A DNA stretch of 64,000 bases from Arenicola marina (lineage: Eukaryota > Annelida > Polychaeta > Arenicolidae): the NCBI GenBank assembly GCA_964019135.1, contig OZ025248.1, positions 15,569,574 to 15,633,573 of the forward strand. The letters are read 5' to 3'. Of the stretch, positions 60,001 through 64,000 are shown piece by piece. A model generated the notes under the pieces. That model did not search any database and was not told the DNA's origin. It worked only from the letters and a program-made list of their open reading frames with translations. The stretch's first letter is position 1. Each line of letters starts with the position of its first letter. A program made the position numbers and the translations under genes.

Positions 60001-61913
60001 TCTCGCTGCCATTATGGATCTGTATCTTTCTACCCATATGTTAATTACAATAATCCTCACTGTTAAGGACTAGGATCCCTGTATAGTCATTTCTTGTCAT
60101 GTTATTGATATAAGCCGGCCTAGTCTCGTGCGTGCCTCGCACTTACTAAATACTTAAAAATTATTTATATGTGGTTGTCCCGCCGCTTGGTTGGGGCCGC
60201 CCCTGTGCCCCCAGTCGGCAGCGGGCTGATCACTGTCTCAGTATAACCCTGCTTAACTTTGTCACTTGCTCTACCCCCACCCCTGCCCCCCGCTCTGTGT
60301 ACAGGCACCCTGTGGGCGGCTACGTGCCCAGCTCGGTGTACTCGACCCAGTACCGGCGACAGATGTACACCACGTGGACCTCGCGCAGCCCGCCCAACGC
60401 CGCCAACGGCAACGGCAACTTCTCGGACTACGAGAACTCGTCCTACCCGCCGCCCCCGCCCAGCGCCGGCGTGGTGGAGCGGGTGGGCGGCGGGGGTGGA
60501 GAAGGTGGCGGCGGCGGCGGCCCCCGGCAAACCCCGGAGCCCGGTCACGTGCACAACCTGTACAACGTGAACTCGACGCGGACGACGCGCTATGATAGTA
60601 CGGACGAGCTCAAGTCCGGCCCCGAGGATTATGACAGCTACAGCAGCGACCAGGGGGAGATGGGGGGCTACGGGGGTCCCGCCGGCGGCTCGGCCCCCGG
60701 CCCCGGCCCTGGCCCCGGACCCCCACGCCCCAGCACCCTGGGCCGGAGGCCCTCGGCGGACTCGGCCGATTACGGCAGTGTGGGGAGCGGGGGCGGTGGT
60801 GGGGTGCCGCGCTCCTACGGCAGCCTGGAGCGGAACAGCCACCTGCGCGGGGAGCCCCACGCCCACCCGGGGTACATCCACGCCCAACACCCCCAATACC
60901 CGCACCCACACCACCCCAACGCCGCCCAGGCCATCCCGCTGGCGGAACTGAGCCCGTCCAAGTTCGGCAGCAAGCGGGAATCCCATTCGGATTATCGGGA
61001 CTCGCCGTACCAGATCATCGACATGCCGCCCCCACCCCGCCGCACCGACCACTACCAGGAGTACGGGGGCGGGGGCGGGGGCCACCGCCAGCCAGAGGAC
61101 GCGCCCCACAACGCCAGTATTCCTTACATGGACAGCTCGCAGAGCTCTGTAGCCAGCAGCATATCGTCGTCCTCTAATAACCCCCCACCCCCCAGTTGGT
61201 ACGACCCGGGGGGTGGGGGCACGCTGCGGCAGCAGGCCCCGCCCCACACGCCCCAGTACGAGAGCCCGCACCCCGCGTACTTGCGGCAGGACGTACCGCC
61301 CATTCCCGGCCCCGGGGGTTACGACCCCGACCCGGGGGGCGCAGGGTACCCCCCGTCCCCGTCCTCGGGCGGCGGCGGGGACACCCCCCACCAGAAGCCG
61401 GCGACGGTCACCAAGTACCAAGGGTTCGTCGAGGTCTCCAAGCCCTTCGAGATGAGCGACTTTTACAAATACAGCGAGCGGCTCCGCAAACAGCGCCAGC
61501 CCGGCTCGCCCACTCAGTCCCCCCACCGGCACCCCTCCCCACACTCCCCCTACGTGAGCACCCGGACTCCGCACCCATTGACCCAACAGGGTCAGGACCC
61601 GCAGCAGGGGTCACGGTCCCGGCCGGCCTCTCCGTACACTCAGCACCGCCTGACCCCGACCCCCGAGGCGGGAGGGGTGATGGCTTACCCCGCACAGCAT
61701 TCTAGTCCATACCCCGGGGCCACGGCGCCCTACCAGCCTCCGCAAGGGGTGCACAGCAACTTTGTGCAGTACCACAATGCCAGCAGCGCCCCCTACCAGC
61801 AGCAGAGCCCGAAGCACGTGGCTTACCAACCCCCGGCACCGATGTCCTTCGAACCCCTGCCTCCGCAGCAGCCCGCCACCCCCCACAGCCCCGGCCACAA
61901 TAGGTTAGTATAG
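26960..61913 (+). CDS. FRMD4: FRMD4-like FERM and CUPID-domain scaffold protein, 19 exons, 5' end missing
   Basis: Join of 26960-27052, 28141-28225, 30196-30275, 30687-30770, 34349-34414, 35540-35597, 36231-36317, 36973-37049, 40776-40880 (cassette), 41926-42067, 53069-53222, 54078-54214, 54797-54925, 55260-55406, 56412-56493, 57300-57335, 58707-58855, 59449-59735 and 60305-61913. All borders are AG/GT and all phases agree, giving about 1,202 residues. Seen: WLQLDRKVLEHEFPKK (FERM F1 end), YMTIVESLPTYGIHYYEVK and PWWLGLSYKG (F2/F3), SQHQFYLDRKQSK (F3 end), RSMSEIAADL, then the CUPID coiled coil (ALKARKEALEDALRKKTEEL, TGELPVETPLAPGEPIPQIRRR) and a long Pro/Gly tail. This order is specific to FRMD4A/FRMD4B (GRSP1). 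Known for the family: a cortical scaffold at cell junctions that binds cytohesin Arf-GEFs through CUPID and links Par-3 to Arf6 signalling in epithelial polarity. The FERM lobe presumably contacts membrane. Vertebrate proteins are roughly 1,000-1,050 residues. Which vertebrate paralogue is nearer cannot be told; an invertebrate single orthologue is likely. Start codon not seen. Confidence 0.93.
27053..28140. other. FRMD4 intron 1
   Basis: G tracts at about 27497-27511 and 27626-27640. Three CTCF-like cores: 27356-27370 (+), 27418-27430 (-), 28088-28100 (+). No other feature. Confidence 0.6.
28141..28225 (+). CDS. FRMD4: FRMD4 exon 2: start of FERM F2 lobe
   Basis: Acceptor tgttatag, donor AAG|gtaaag, phase 2 to 0. 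Encodes FFIETIAYLREKSTIELFYL and then QAKQSVFK, equivalent to the 'RFYIESISYLKDNATIELFF' segment of vertebrate FRMD4, the first helix of the acyl-CoA-binding-protein-like F2 lobe. Confidence 0.93.
28226..30195. other. FRMD4 intron 2
   Basis: (CA)n near 28674-28695, an 18-base C run at 28846-28863, and a G-rich gggtggggtggggtc repeat at 29445-29535. No coding feature. Confidence 0.6.
30196..30275 (+). CDS. FRMD4: FRMD4 exon 3: FERM F2 lobe
   Basis: Acceptor tctttgcag, donor GA|gtaagt, phase 0 to 2. Encodes GLIEADSESAFELAAHVLQA and then TYGDHT. It aligns to the family's 'ELIDVDSEVVFELASYILQEAKGD', a helix of the F2 lobe. Confidence 0.92.
30687..30770 (+). CDS. FRMD4: FRMD4 exon 4: FERM F2 lobe
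   Basis: Acceptor gtgttttag, donor TG|gtgagt, phase 2 to 2. Encodes DATAKKQLKKLPVLPVSVLK and then EHPSIAF; the next codon, split over the intron, is Cys. The LKKLP...LKEHPS pattern is diagnostic for FRMD4A/B. Confidence 0.93.
32064..32158. repeat. 12-bp C-rich repeat (caccccacccct)
   Basis: About seven copies, purine-poor on the + strand. Confidence 0.88.
32889..33046. repeat. 26-bp tandem repeat (cttgtaaagagtattgggct + acttgg)
   Basis: Six copies in FRMD4 intron 4 with few substitutions. Confidence 0.92.
34349..34414 (+). CDS. FRMD4: FRMD4 exon 5: FERM F2 lobe
   Basis: Acceptor tctttgcag, donor AA|gtaagc, phase 2 to 2. Encodes EENVLGHYRKLEGQTRGAAI then V and half of an Asn codon, the counterpart of the family's 'EDRVIEHYKKLNGQTRGQAIVN'. 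It follows a 3.6-kb intron. Confidence 0.93.
34415..35539. other. FRMD4 intron 5
   Basis: A/T-richer than its surroundings. 34850-35290 contains fragments of open frame in all three phases (one reads MAASPLTTRNIAVEMDKRGK) interrupted by stops; this could be a decayed retrocopy or element, but no family was recognised. Confidence 0.4.
35540..35597 (+). CDS. FRMD4: FRMD4 exon 6: FERM F2-F3 boundary
   Basis: Acceptor gttatttcag, donor AAG|gtacgt, phase 2 to 0. The 58-base exon encodes YMTIVESLPTYGIHYYEVK, nearly identical to vertebrate FRMD4 and the classic end of the FERM F2 lobe (LPTYG-HYY). A neighbouring frame is also open but does not match the family. Confidence 0.95.
35890..36090. repeat. 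AT-rich (TAA/TTA)n low-complexity tract
   Basis: Imperfect taataataat, tattattaata and agtaagtaatag units in FRMD4 intron 6. Confidence 0.9.
36231..36317 (+). CDS. FRMD4: FRMD4 exon 7: FERM F3 lobe start
   Basis: Acceptor ctgttacag, donor CGG|gtaagt, phase 0 to 0, 29 codons. Encodes DKGHIPWWLGLSYKGISLYD and then YADKRVPRR. The PWWLGLSYKGI block is the first strand of the PH-like F3 lobe in FRMD4. A GCGCATGCG (NRF1-like) palindrome lies just downstream of the donor at about 36335. Confidence 0.95.
36378..36460 (+). repeat. Dispersed repeat A, copy 3
   Basis: ggttattgtaggaagttaat, gagttatatgggagctat, gaaacaatggttcgc: same order as copies at 25046 and 26750, more diverged. Lies in FRMD4 intron 7. 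Confidence 0.5.
36973..37049 (+). CDS. FRMD4: FRMD4 exon 8: FERM F3 lobe
   Basis: Acceptor ttccttcag, donor CG|gtgagt, phase 0 to 2. Encodes VFAWKQLENLYFRDKKFSIE and then VHEAK plus part of Arg, matching 'IFQWRQLENLYFREKKFSVEVHDPRR' of vertebrate FRMD4A. The split Arg codon can join either the cassette exon at 40776 or directly the exon at 41926. Confidence 0.95.
37050..38149. other. FRMD4 intron 8, 5' part
   Basis: No feature beyond a G-rich segment 37080-37135 just after the exon 8 donor. Confidence 0.5.
38150..38340. repeat. 26-27-bp tandem repeat (tgccctgtcaccccttcctt + ggtttag)
   Basis: About seven copies with tgtcc/tgccc and ggtttag/gggttag variants. Confidence 0.9.
38745..38820. repeat. 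28-bp repeat (gcgctttgcatgctgggatg + tgtttaat)
   Basis: Two good copies and one or two decayed ones (agatgggatatgtttaat, gcatgccgggatgtgctac). Confidence 0.8.
38856..39000. repeat. 20-bp repeat containing ACTTAAGT
   Basis: Seven copies of gtacttaagtgtaatgtgac; each carries the 8-bp palindrome ACTTAAGT or a one-base variant. Confidence 0.93.
39001..39439. other. No feature recognised (FRMD4 intron 8)
   Basis: Unique sequence between two tandem arrays. Confidence 0.45.
39440..39672. repeat. 32-bp tandem repeat with CRE palindromes
   Basis: About seven copies of gttgtgtacgtacgcctcga + tgacgtcattgt. TGACGTCA is intact at 39466, 39562, 39626 and 39658; alternate copies read tgacgtta. Alternation suggests a 64-bp higher-order unit. 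Confidence 0.93.
39673..40775. other. FRMD4 intron 8, 3' part
   Basis: Two more TGACGTCA sites at 40422 and 40443, a C run at 39855-39868. No exon other than the cassette at 40776. Confidence 0.5.
40776..40880 (+). CDS. FRMD4: FRMD4 cassette exon 9, acidic insert in FERM F3 lobe
   Basis: 105 bases, acceptor gccacgcag, donor CA|gtgagt, phase 2 at both ends, so it can be skipped without shifting frame. It encodes about 35 residues: VVHTLSSFNLYEDAIQEP followed by IDEFDDLSDAISDPTTQ. Acidic and hydroxyl residues dominate. The vertebrate FRMD4 sequences I recall run straight from the exon 8 part (HDPRR) to the exon 10 part (ASVTRRTF), so this is an insertion between F3 strands. Its frame, splice sites and GC-rich third positions argue for a real exon. 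Whether it is constitutive or optional cannot be seen. Confidence 0.75.
40881..41925. other. FRMD4 intron 9
   Basis: Contains a (TTTTA)n run at 41495-41525, a G run at 41558-41572 and TGACGTCA at 41361. Open frames here have no family match. Confidence 0.5.
41926..42067 (+). CDS. FRMD4: FRMD4 exon 10: end of FERM F3 lobe
   Basis: Acceptor ttggttgcag, donor AAG|gtacgt, phase 2 to 0. Encodes VSVSRRTFGPGNVNVHAWFA, then GSPLLTKCIWSMAVSQHQFY and LDRKQSK. The SQHQFYLDRKQSK end is the hallmark F3 C-terminal helix of FRMD4A/B. An 11-kb intron follows. Confidence 0.96.
42090..42370. repeat. Diverged repeat (gtgaccgtaatagag)
   Basis: Repeated gaccg(c/t)aatagagaggtg and cctgttatagtgaagt segments, 16-40 bp, no strict period. 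Confidence 0.7.
42371..43427. other. FRMD4 intron 10, no feature
   Basis: Unique sequence with TGACGTCA at 42677. Confidence 0.45.
43428..43700. repeat. 14-bp repeat (tcgtcgataatata)
   Basis: About 15 good copies with catcgat variants, flanked by decaying copies. Contains overlapping ATCGAT and TATCG motifs; both strands stay open (DDILSTIYYRRYI on minus). Confidence 0.93.
43701..44869. other. FRMD4 intron 10, C/G tracts only
   Basis: C run at 43988-44006, G runs at 44205-44218 and 44251-44260. No exon. Confidence 0.45.
44870..45151. repeat. 50-bp tandem repeat (gcgtagcaagtgacggggcg…)
   Basis: About five and a half diverged copies of gcgtagcaagtgacggggcg + caacaggtgtcatgtgatag + ggcgtaacag. 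Shares gcgtag and cgtgac words with the adjoining 27-bp array, from which it may descend or vice versa. Confidence 0.85.
45152..46577. repeat. 27-bp minisatellite, about 52 near-identical copies
   Basis: Unit cggcgtgactacgcgtaccc + tgtgtag, containing TACGCGTA. Only a few variant positions exist: gtGactac/gtCactac, gcgTaccc/gcgAaccc, one gtatag and one gcaagac. The C form appears only after about 45828. One unit near 46160-46180 is 21 bp. No stop codon in two frames, giving artefactual 470-residue reading frames on both strands (TTRTLCSGV and its antisense). Confidence 0.98.
46578..47924. other. FRMD4 intron 10, no feature
   Basis: C-rich at 46828-46850, 47050-47100, 47125-47145. No exon. 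Confidence 0.45.
47925..47996 (+). repeat. tRNA-Cys-like SINE head or pseudo-tRNA
   Basis: Perfect A box TGGCCAAGAGG, an anticodon-loop-like actgcaga with GCA, and GCGGG-TTCGCAC-CCCGC as a T arm whose B box differs by one base from GGTTCGANNCC. The acceptor ends (gcgaccg / ctgggtg) do not pair, so it is not a working tRNA; the family is a tRNA-derived SINE or pseudogene. Confidence 0.6.
47997..51645. other. FRMD4 intron 10, upstream of internal promoter
   Basis: A C-rich 33-bp repeat (accctccaccccatccc) at 48620-48690, C runs near 48360, 48868, 50068 and 50132, several gcgccccct words around 49195-49310 and a CTCF-like core at 49534-49551. 50400-51640 is GC-rich with frequent CpG. Open frames here show no domain. 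Confidence 0.5.
51646..51652 (+). promoter_or_regulatory. TATA box of the putative internal promoter
   Basis: TATAAAG within ctgggctataaagccgcc. Transcription would be expected to start near 51675-51680, leaving a 5' UTR of about 190 bases before the ATG at 51868. The leader holds CACGTG (near 51757) and a short imperfect tandem repeat of a 22-base CACG-containing unit. Confidence 0.45.
51868..51903 (+). CDS. FRMD4: Alternative first coding exon for a FERM-less FRMD4 isoform
   Basis: An ATG at 51868 opens MLKWTVKNRLSQ and ends at CAG|gtacga in phase 0, which is exactly the phase needed by exon 11 at 53069. About 220 bases upstream is TATAAAG (51646-51652) in a GC-rich block rich in CpG. Joined to exon 11 it would give an N-terminus leading into RSMSEIAADL and the CUPID coiled coil without any FERM domain. 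FERM-lacking CUPID proteins (CCDC120, INAVA) are known cytohesin partners, so the product makes sense. It could instead be chance; no transcript evidence is available here. Confidence 0.6.
51904..53068. other. Intron between alternative first exon and exon 11
   Basis: 17-base G run at 52093-52109. Two related segments, 52200-52330 and 52330-52440, share ggacatgattgt, ggcttggctgagat and gggggagggggtg, a diverged tandem duplication. Confidence 0.5.
53069..53222 (+). CDS. FRMD4: FRMD4 exon 11: Ser-rich linker after FERM
   Basis: Acceptor tcggttgcag, donor T|gtaagt, phase 0 to 1. Encodes SQLPQVRSMSEIAADLSQSS and continues with TSLHSSVTSEGISRS, NSSHSLTLSTYNSKVD. RSMSEIAADL corresponds to RSLSEIAIDL in FRMD4A. 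It carries a TGACGTCA palindrome (53148) inside the coding sequence. This is the exon that both the FERM-containing and the internal-promoter transcripts would share first. Confidence 0.9.
53507..53600 (+). repeat. tRNA-like A-box SINE fragment
   Basis: TAGTGTAGTGG (53507-53517) is a perfect A box, followed by ttagacgcccggataccgaa as in tRNA-derived SINE heads. The B box is not convincing. Confidence 0.4.
53663..54077 (+). repeat. 53-bp minisatellite copying the exon 12 splice acceptor
   Basis: Units start at 53707, 53760, 53813, 53866, 53919, 53972 and 54025, with a shortened one at 53663. Each is tgacggcggaggagttggat + gctatgtaatgacggtgtgt + tgtctgtttacag: the first ~20 bases of exon 12 plus the polypyrimidine/AG that precedes it. 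Genuine exon 12 begins where the next unit would, at 54078. Copies near the exon share its gccgagg variant; distal copies have gcggagg. Confidence 0.95.
54078..54214 (+). CDS. FRMD4: FRMD4 exon 12: CUPID coiled coil
   Basis: Acceptor ctgtttacag, donor GGG|gtgagt, phase 1 to 0. With the preceding T it reads L, TAEELEASRAAHRDMYAALK, ARKEALEDALRKKTEELKAI, CIKEG, equivalent to the vertebrate 'AALKSRQEALEETLRQRLEELKKLCLRE' coiled coil. This is the last of nine near-identical 3' splice sites; only this copy lacks the in-frame stop. Confidence 0.93.
54225..54650. repeat. Approximately 20-bp repeat (cccaccccagccactgtcag)
   Basis: About 22 copies beginning ten bases after the exon 12 donor and filling most of intron 12. 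Units vary from 15 to 24 bp. It contains many cag trinucleotides preceded by C-rich sequence, which look like weak acceptors. Confidence 0.92.
54797..54925 (+). CDS. FRMD4: FRMD4 exon 13: CUPID core
   Basis: Acceptor gttacgcag, donor GAG|gtaact, phase 0 to 0, 43 codons. Encodes EVTGELPVETPLAPGEPIPQ, IRRRMGTSFALSPKLFNRDK, ASE. The TGxLPxExPLxPGExxPxxRRRxGT pattern is the signature of the CUPID/DUF3338 domain shared by FRMD4A, FRMD4B, INAVA and CCDC120. Confidence 0.95.
55260..55406 (+). CDS. FRMD4: FRMD4 exon 14: CUPID, second helix
   Basis: Acceptor gatccag, donor AGG|gtgagt, phase 0 to 0, 49 codons. Encodes TEEILARLELDMEIQDKISN, AAYRLAHDKSVAKSVRKQRK, QQYHKAHLR, matching the family's 'ITEAARRLASDPNVSKKLKKQRK'. 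The last 22 bases plus the donor are the founder of a tandem array running to about 56290. Reading past the first donor meets an in-frame TAG after six codons. Confidence 0.94.
55407..56290 (+). repeat. 42-50-bp minisatellite copying the exon 14 splice donor
   Basis: About 20 units of gtaccacaaggcccacctca + gggtgagtggggggaggggg + ta, filling intron 14. Each unit is the last ~22 bases of exon 14, the donor AGG|GTGAGT, and a G-rich filler of variable length. Later copies drift (catagcccac, gggtgcgtgg, ggttgagtg). Confidence 0.96.
56412..56493 (+). CDS. FRMD4: FRMD4 exon 15: end of CUPID region
   Basis: Acceptor gttatttcag, donor G|gtaagc, phase 0 to 1. Encodes LRDIAKKLNEYRERLGRIPV then EAQSSVE. 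It aligns to 'LKKLQEIENAINEYRIKSGKKP' of vertebrate FRMD4. Confidence 0.9.
56494..57299. other. FRMD4 intron 15
   Basis: C-rich first third (56505-56875), then A/T-rich; TGACGTCA at 57215 and 57235 just before exon 16. Confidence 0.55.
57300..57335 (+). CDS. FRMD4: FRMD4 exon 16: 36-base microexon
   Basis: Acceptor cctgtgtag, donor G|gtaggt, phase 1 at both ends, so skipping keeps frame. Encodes DLSEDSREFLDS, an acidic/serine stretch resembling the 'SEDSSLSD' motif after CUPID in FRMD4A and INAVA. Two TGACGTCA palindromes lie 60-85 bases upstream. Confidence 0.75.
57336..58706. other. FRMD4 intron 16
   Basis: A/T-rich, no repeat array. No exon recognised. Confidence 0.5.
58707..58855 (+). 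CDS. FRMD4: FRMD4 exon 17: Ser/Pro-rich tail
   Basis: Acceptor ttcttgcag, weak donor CAA|gtaatt, phase 1 to 0. Encodes EPEFASPMGSPSLQRHAREV, GSSGYSNGRSHSLYQTPSST, PQMKIFTSPQ. It lacks a domain; SP sites could be phosphorylated. The 3' border rests mainly on phase agreement with the next exon. Confidence 0.75.
58856..60304. other. FRMD4 introns 17 and 18 (excluding exon 18)
   Basis: A/T-rich apart from exon 18; TGACGTCA at 59130. A minus-strand frame at 59833-60060 has no recognised motif. Confidence 0.5.
59449..59735 (+). CDS. FRMD4: FRMD4 exon 18: Pro/His-rich tail
   Basis: Acceptor gcccgtctag, donor AG|gtgagt, phase 0 to 2. Starts AEIVEVEPPAPAPLSQTGPT, continues LTYSKSFTPADSGSSRPLTH, and ends STPSPNPSR. 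Codons end almost always in G or C. Disordered, proline-rich; no domain seen. Confidence 0.82.
60305..61913 (+). CDS. FRMD4: FRMD4 exon 19: long disordered C-terminal exon and stop
   Basis: Acceptor ctgtgtacag, 536 codons and a TAG at 61911. Starts HPVGGYVPSSVYSTQYRRQM, then Gly/Pro/His/Ser-rich low-complexity sequence, with PPP and GGGG runs. Near residue 1055 (about 61430-61500) is GFVEVSKPFEMSDFYKYSER, the only strongly patterned motif, probably the counterpart of the short 'ELRQWYQRS' box near the C-terminus of vertebrate FRMD4A. GC content is very high. The last codons read HNRLV. An AATAG|gttagt at 61906 could also be a splice donor, so a further exon is not excluded. Confidence 0.88.
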
Positions 61914-62609
61914 CAACCCCAGACGACGGCGCCACTCAGCGCCGCTCCACACCGACGGGACCTCGGGCGCCCGCACCTACCGAGGCCAAGCTCAAGGTCA
62001 CTCTTCTATGATCTATGACGGCGTCGCCTACGCCACTTCCGCGCTCATGTGTCATTGCCAATCAGTCGTTCTATGCGGTGTTCTATGTAACAGTTAAGGT
62101 GGACGTCACGCGACGCGCGACGTCATGTAATCTTAACTGTGTGTCGTGCCTGTGTTTGTGACGTCACGAGTGAGGGACGAGTGCGTAAGGTCGTGAGCGG
62201 GCAGTCACGTGGGACAGTCACGTGGTAGTGGACCAAGATGGGACCAAGGCAAGCGAGGATTGCAGAAGTCAAGACCTCAACAGGGACATCCTTGTCGGAA
62301 CTGCACCACAGGTCTGGATACCCAGAGCTTCAGGTAGCCAGGTAGCTCTCCAGGCGAATCCCTTATCATTACAGATACTGTTATAGTAAGGGTTAAGGCG
62401 TTGGATCGCCTCACAGGTGTCAATGGTACTTATCGTTTGGAACTATGTCGGCGTGGAGAGGGGGGGGGGGGGGGAATAACCGTTTTGCGTTTATGAAGAT
62501 AAAGTTTCTTGTCCAGTATCTGCATGAAACGGACCCAGTTAGCGTCGACCCCCGCCGTTGACTGCAATGGCGTGGGTGTCCTTTCTAACTACCACCTACC
62601 TGTTGTGGC

Positions 62610-62615
62610 AATAAA
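62610..62615 (+). terminator. Polyadenylation signal candidate 1
   Basis: AATAAA about 700 bases after the FRMD4 stop, followed by GT-rich sequence (gggttgatgtcc). Plausible end of the transcript. Confidence 0.45.
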
Positions 62616-63128
62616 GGGTTGATGTCCACCATCGGTTATTGGTCTGCGGCTCCTGAAGAATTCTTCTTGCTTTTTTCGTGGTAAGACGATTTCAGCCTAT
62701 GTAGTGCGCAGGATCGTGCAGGCCTATTGCATCTCCAGGCCATCACTGGTTCCGCGGCACCTTATATCGTGACATATCTTCCACGAAGATGTATCACTGT
62801 AATGCCCGGATAAGTGTCTTCTCTATTTCGTTTAGCTTCTATGTAAGCCCGGGAAAAGGGGTCCCGATGGATTCGTTACAACTTCAAAGGTGAAAGGTCA
62901 CTTGTAAAATAGGTCATGGTCACCTGAGTCTGGAAATCTTCTCTTTATTCGGTCCCTGGGGTTAAGTTACTCAATCTTCATCTCCCCGTTGTGTGGATCA
63001 CTTTTATGTGGAAGAAATTCATCACCGCAGCAGACGCTAGGAGTAATGGCACATTTATAGCATGAACGTCTAATGGAAATTGAAATTTTGTCGTGTTCAT
63101 GTTAACATCTGTTGGGAAACGTGACTCC

Positions 63129-63134
63129 AATAAA
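63129..63134 (+). terminator. Polyadenylation signal candidate 2
   Basis: AATAAA in ctccaataaactgaaa about 1.2 kb after the stop codon; an alternative distal 3' end. Confidence 0.4.
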
Positions 63135-64000
63135 CTGAAAATTATTCCCGGGTTGAACTATCGTGTCCCATTGCCACCAATGTCAGATAGCTGATTAATT
63201 AAGCGGTAAAGTTATTGGGGTTATCTTTAAATGGATCTGAAAAAAGTAACCGAACAGAAGTGTTGTAAGGGAGTCCTGCTGAGTGGTGGCGTGGTCTTGA
63301 CGCGTCTCTGGTGATCCAGGTTTGATATCCTAGAGTTACGAGCATCAGGAAACGAGGACTTCGGTCGTTATTTACTGTGTCAGGTGCCTCGCTGTGAGAC
63401 ACTGTATATTTTTATCTCATTTTTAATTTGTTTTACGAGCAATGAGTTCATGTTTATCATATCACACTGTGTAGGATACAATACGTTATATAATAACATT
63501 TTAGATATGGCAAGTAATCGTTCTTGCCTCGGATCAGGAAAACAATCTGCATTTACTACCTTCACCTGCGTGTATTCTTTTACTTACTAAATGATTTTTT
63601 TTTAAATGAGCACGTTTTAGTGAGTTGAGCGCGGCATTATCAGCGCGTTTTTTGGTTATTTATTGCCATTACCCGGGTAGAACTTAGTCTTACACGAGTC
63701 TAGATGTATAAATTCAGGCCCAAGCCATTTGCGCTGAATGCGACTCAGCCAATAATTGATGTTACTACAGACCATCGTATGTGTAGATGTATTAGATCTG
63801 TTCACGAGATATTTCTGTCGAACACTTGGCGTGTATGTATTTTGTTGTGCCCCTTGAAAGTAATGTAGTTTTGTGGTTGATGAGTATTAAAACACACGCC
63901 AACGCGCTGTGGTCACATGACCTACAGAACAGTGTACATATCGCGCGCTCTCGTGTGTTGGCTGCGCGCGCACCATTCTTGGGCCGCGATGTGAATTGTC

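Larger units (their letters stand above)
61914..64000. other. 3' UTR and downstream flank
   Basis: CpG-rich up to about 62230, with TGACGTCA at 62159 and a G run at 62460-62474, then A/T-rich. Two AATAAA signals. No further gene recognised. Confidence 0.55.

Noticed and set aside
60165-61586. 473-codon open frame on the minus strand opposite FRMD4 exon 19
   Set aside because: It is the antisense shadow of GC-rich codons with G/C third positions; composition (V/G/R/A) matches reverse reading and no motif is present.

Overview
This is animal nuclear DNA. The evidence is a 19-exon gene with GT-AG introns and mixed intron phases, scattered tRNA-like (SINE-type) remnants, dense microsatellites and minisatellites, and a 200-base run of N at 18112-18311. 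CpG does not look depleted and G/C homopolymers are very common. I read it as an invertebrate bilaterian, possibly a marine spiralian such as a mollusc or annelid. That placement is a guess, because only the gene family is really diagnostic.

The one gene I can support is on the + strand from 26960 to 61913. It is an FRMD4-type (FRMD4A / FRMD4B-GRSP1) FERM-domain scaffold protein. I traced 19 exons by hand; every splice phase closes and the joined frame gives about 1,202 residues ending in a stop. Exon 1 as seen holds the end of the FERM F1 lobe, exons 2-6 the F2 lobe and exons 7-10 the F3 lobe. Exon 11 is a Ser-rich linker, exons 12-15 form the cytohesin-binding CUPID (DUF3338) coiled-coil region, and exons 16-19 form a long Pro/Gly/Ser-rich tail. 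The first FERM_N exon(s) and the true start codon were not found. A weak 5' exon candidate lies at 13235. A second promoter with a TATA box and its own first exon (51646-51903) lies in the 11-kb intron 10. It splices in phase onto exon 11, predicting a FERM-less, CUPID-plus-tail isoform.

Layout: 1-7700 is almost wholly tandem-repeat DNA (12-, 14-, 18- and 36-bp minisatellites). 7700-26900 has no recognisable gene apart from the weak exon candidate; it holds small arrays, C/G tracts, the gap and a few dispersed repeats. 26960-42067 carries the FERM exons with a phase-neutral 105-nt cassette exon at 40776. 42068-53068 is the long intron, containing a 1.4-kb array of a 27-bp repeat and the internal promoter. 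53069-61913 carries the cytohesin-binding and tail exons. 61914-64000 is 3' UTR/flank with two AATAAA signals.

The most unusual feature is around the CUPID exons. The 3' splice site of exon 12 has been tandemly copied (53-bp units, eight extra acceptors), and the 5' splice site of exon 14 has been tandemly copied (42-50-bp units, about 20 extra donors). Use of any decoy I checked brings in an in-frame stop. A third array starts right after the exon 12 donor. The window is also strongly enriched in the palindrome TGACGTCA (at least 21 copies; about 1 expected by chance).
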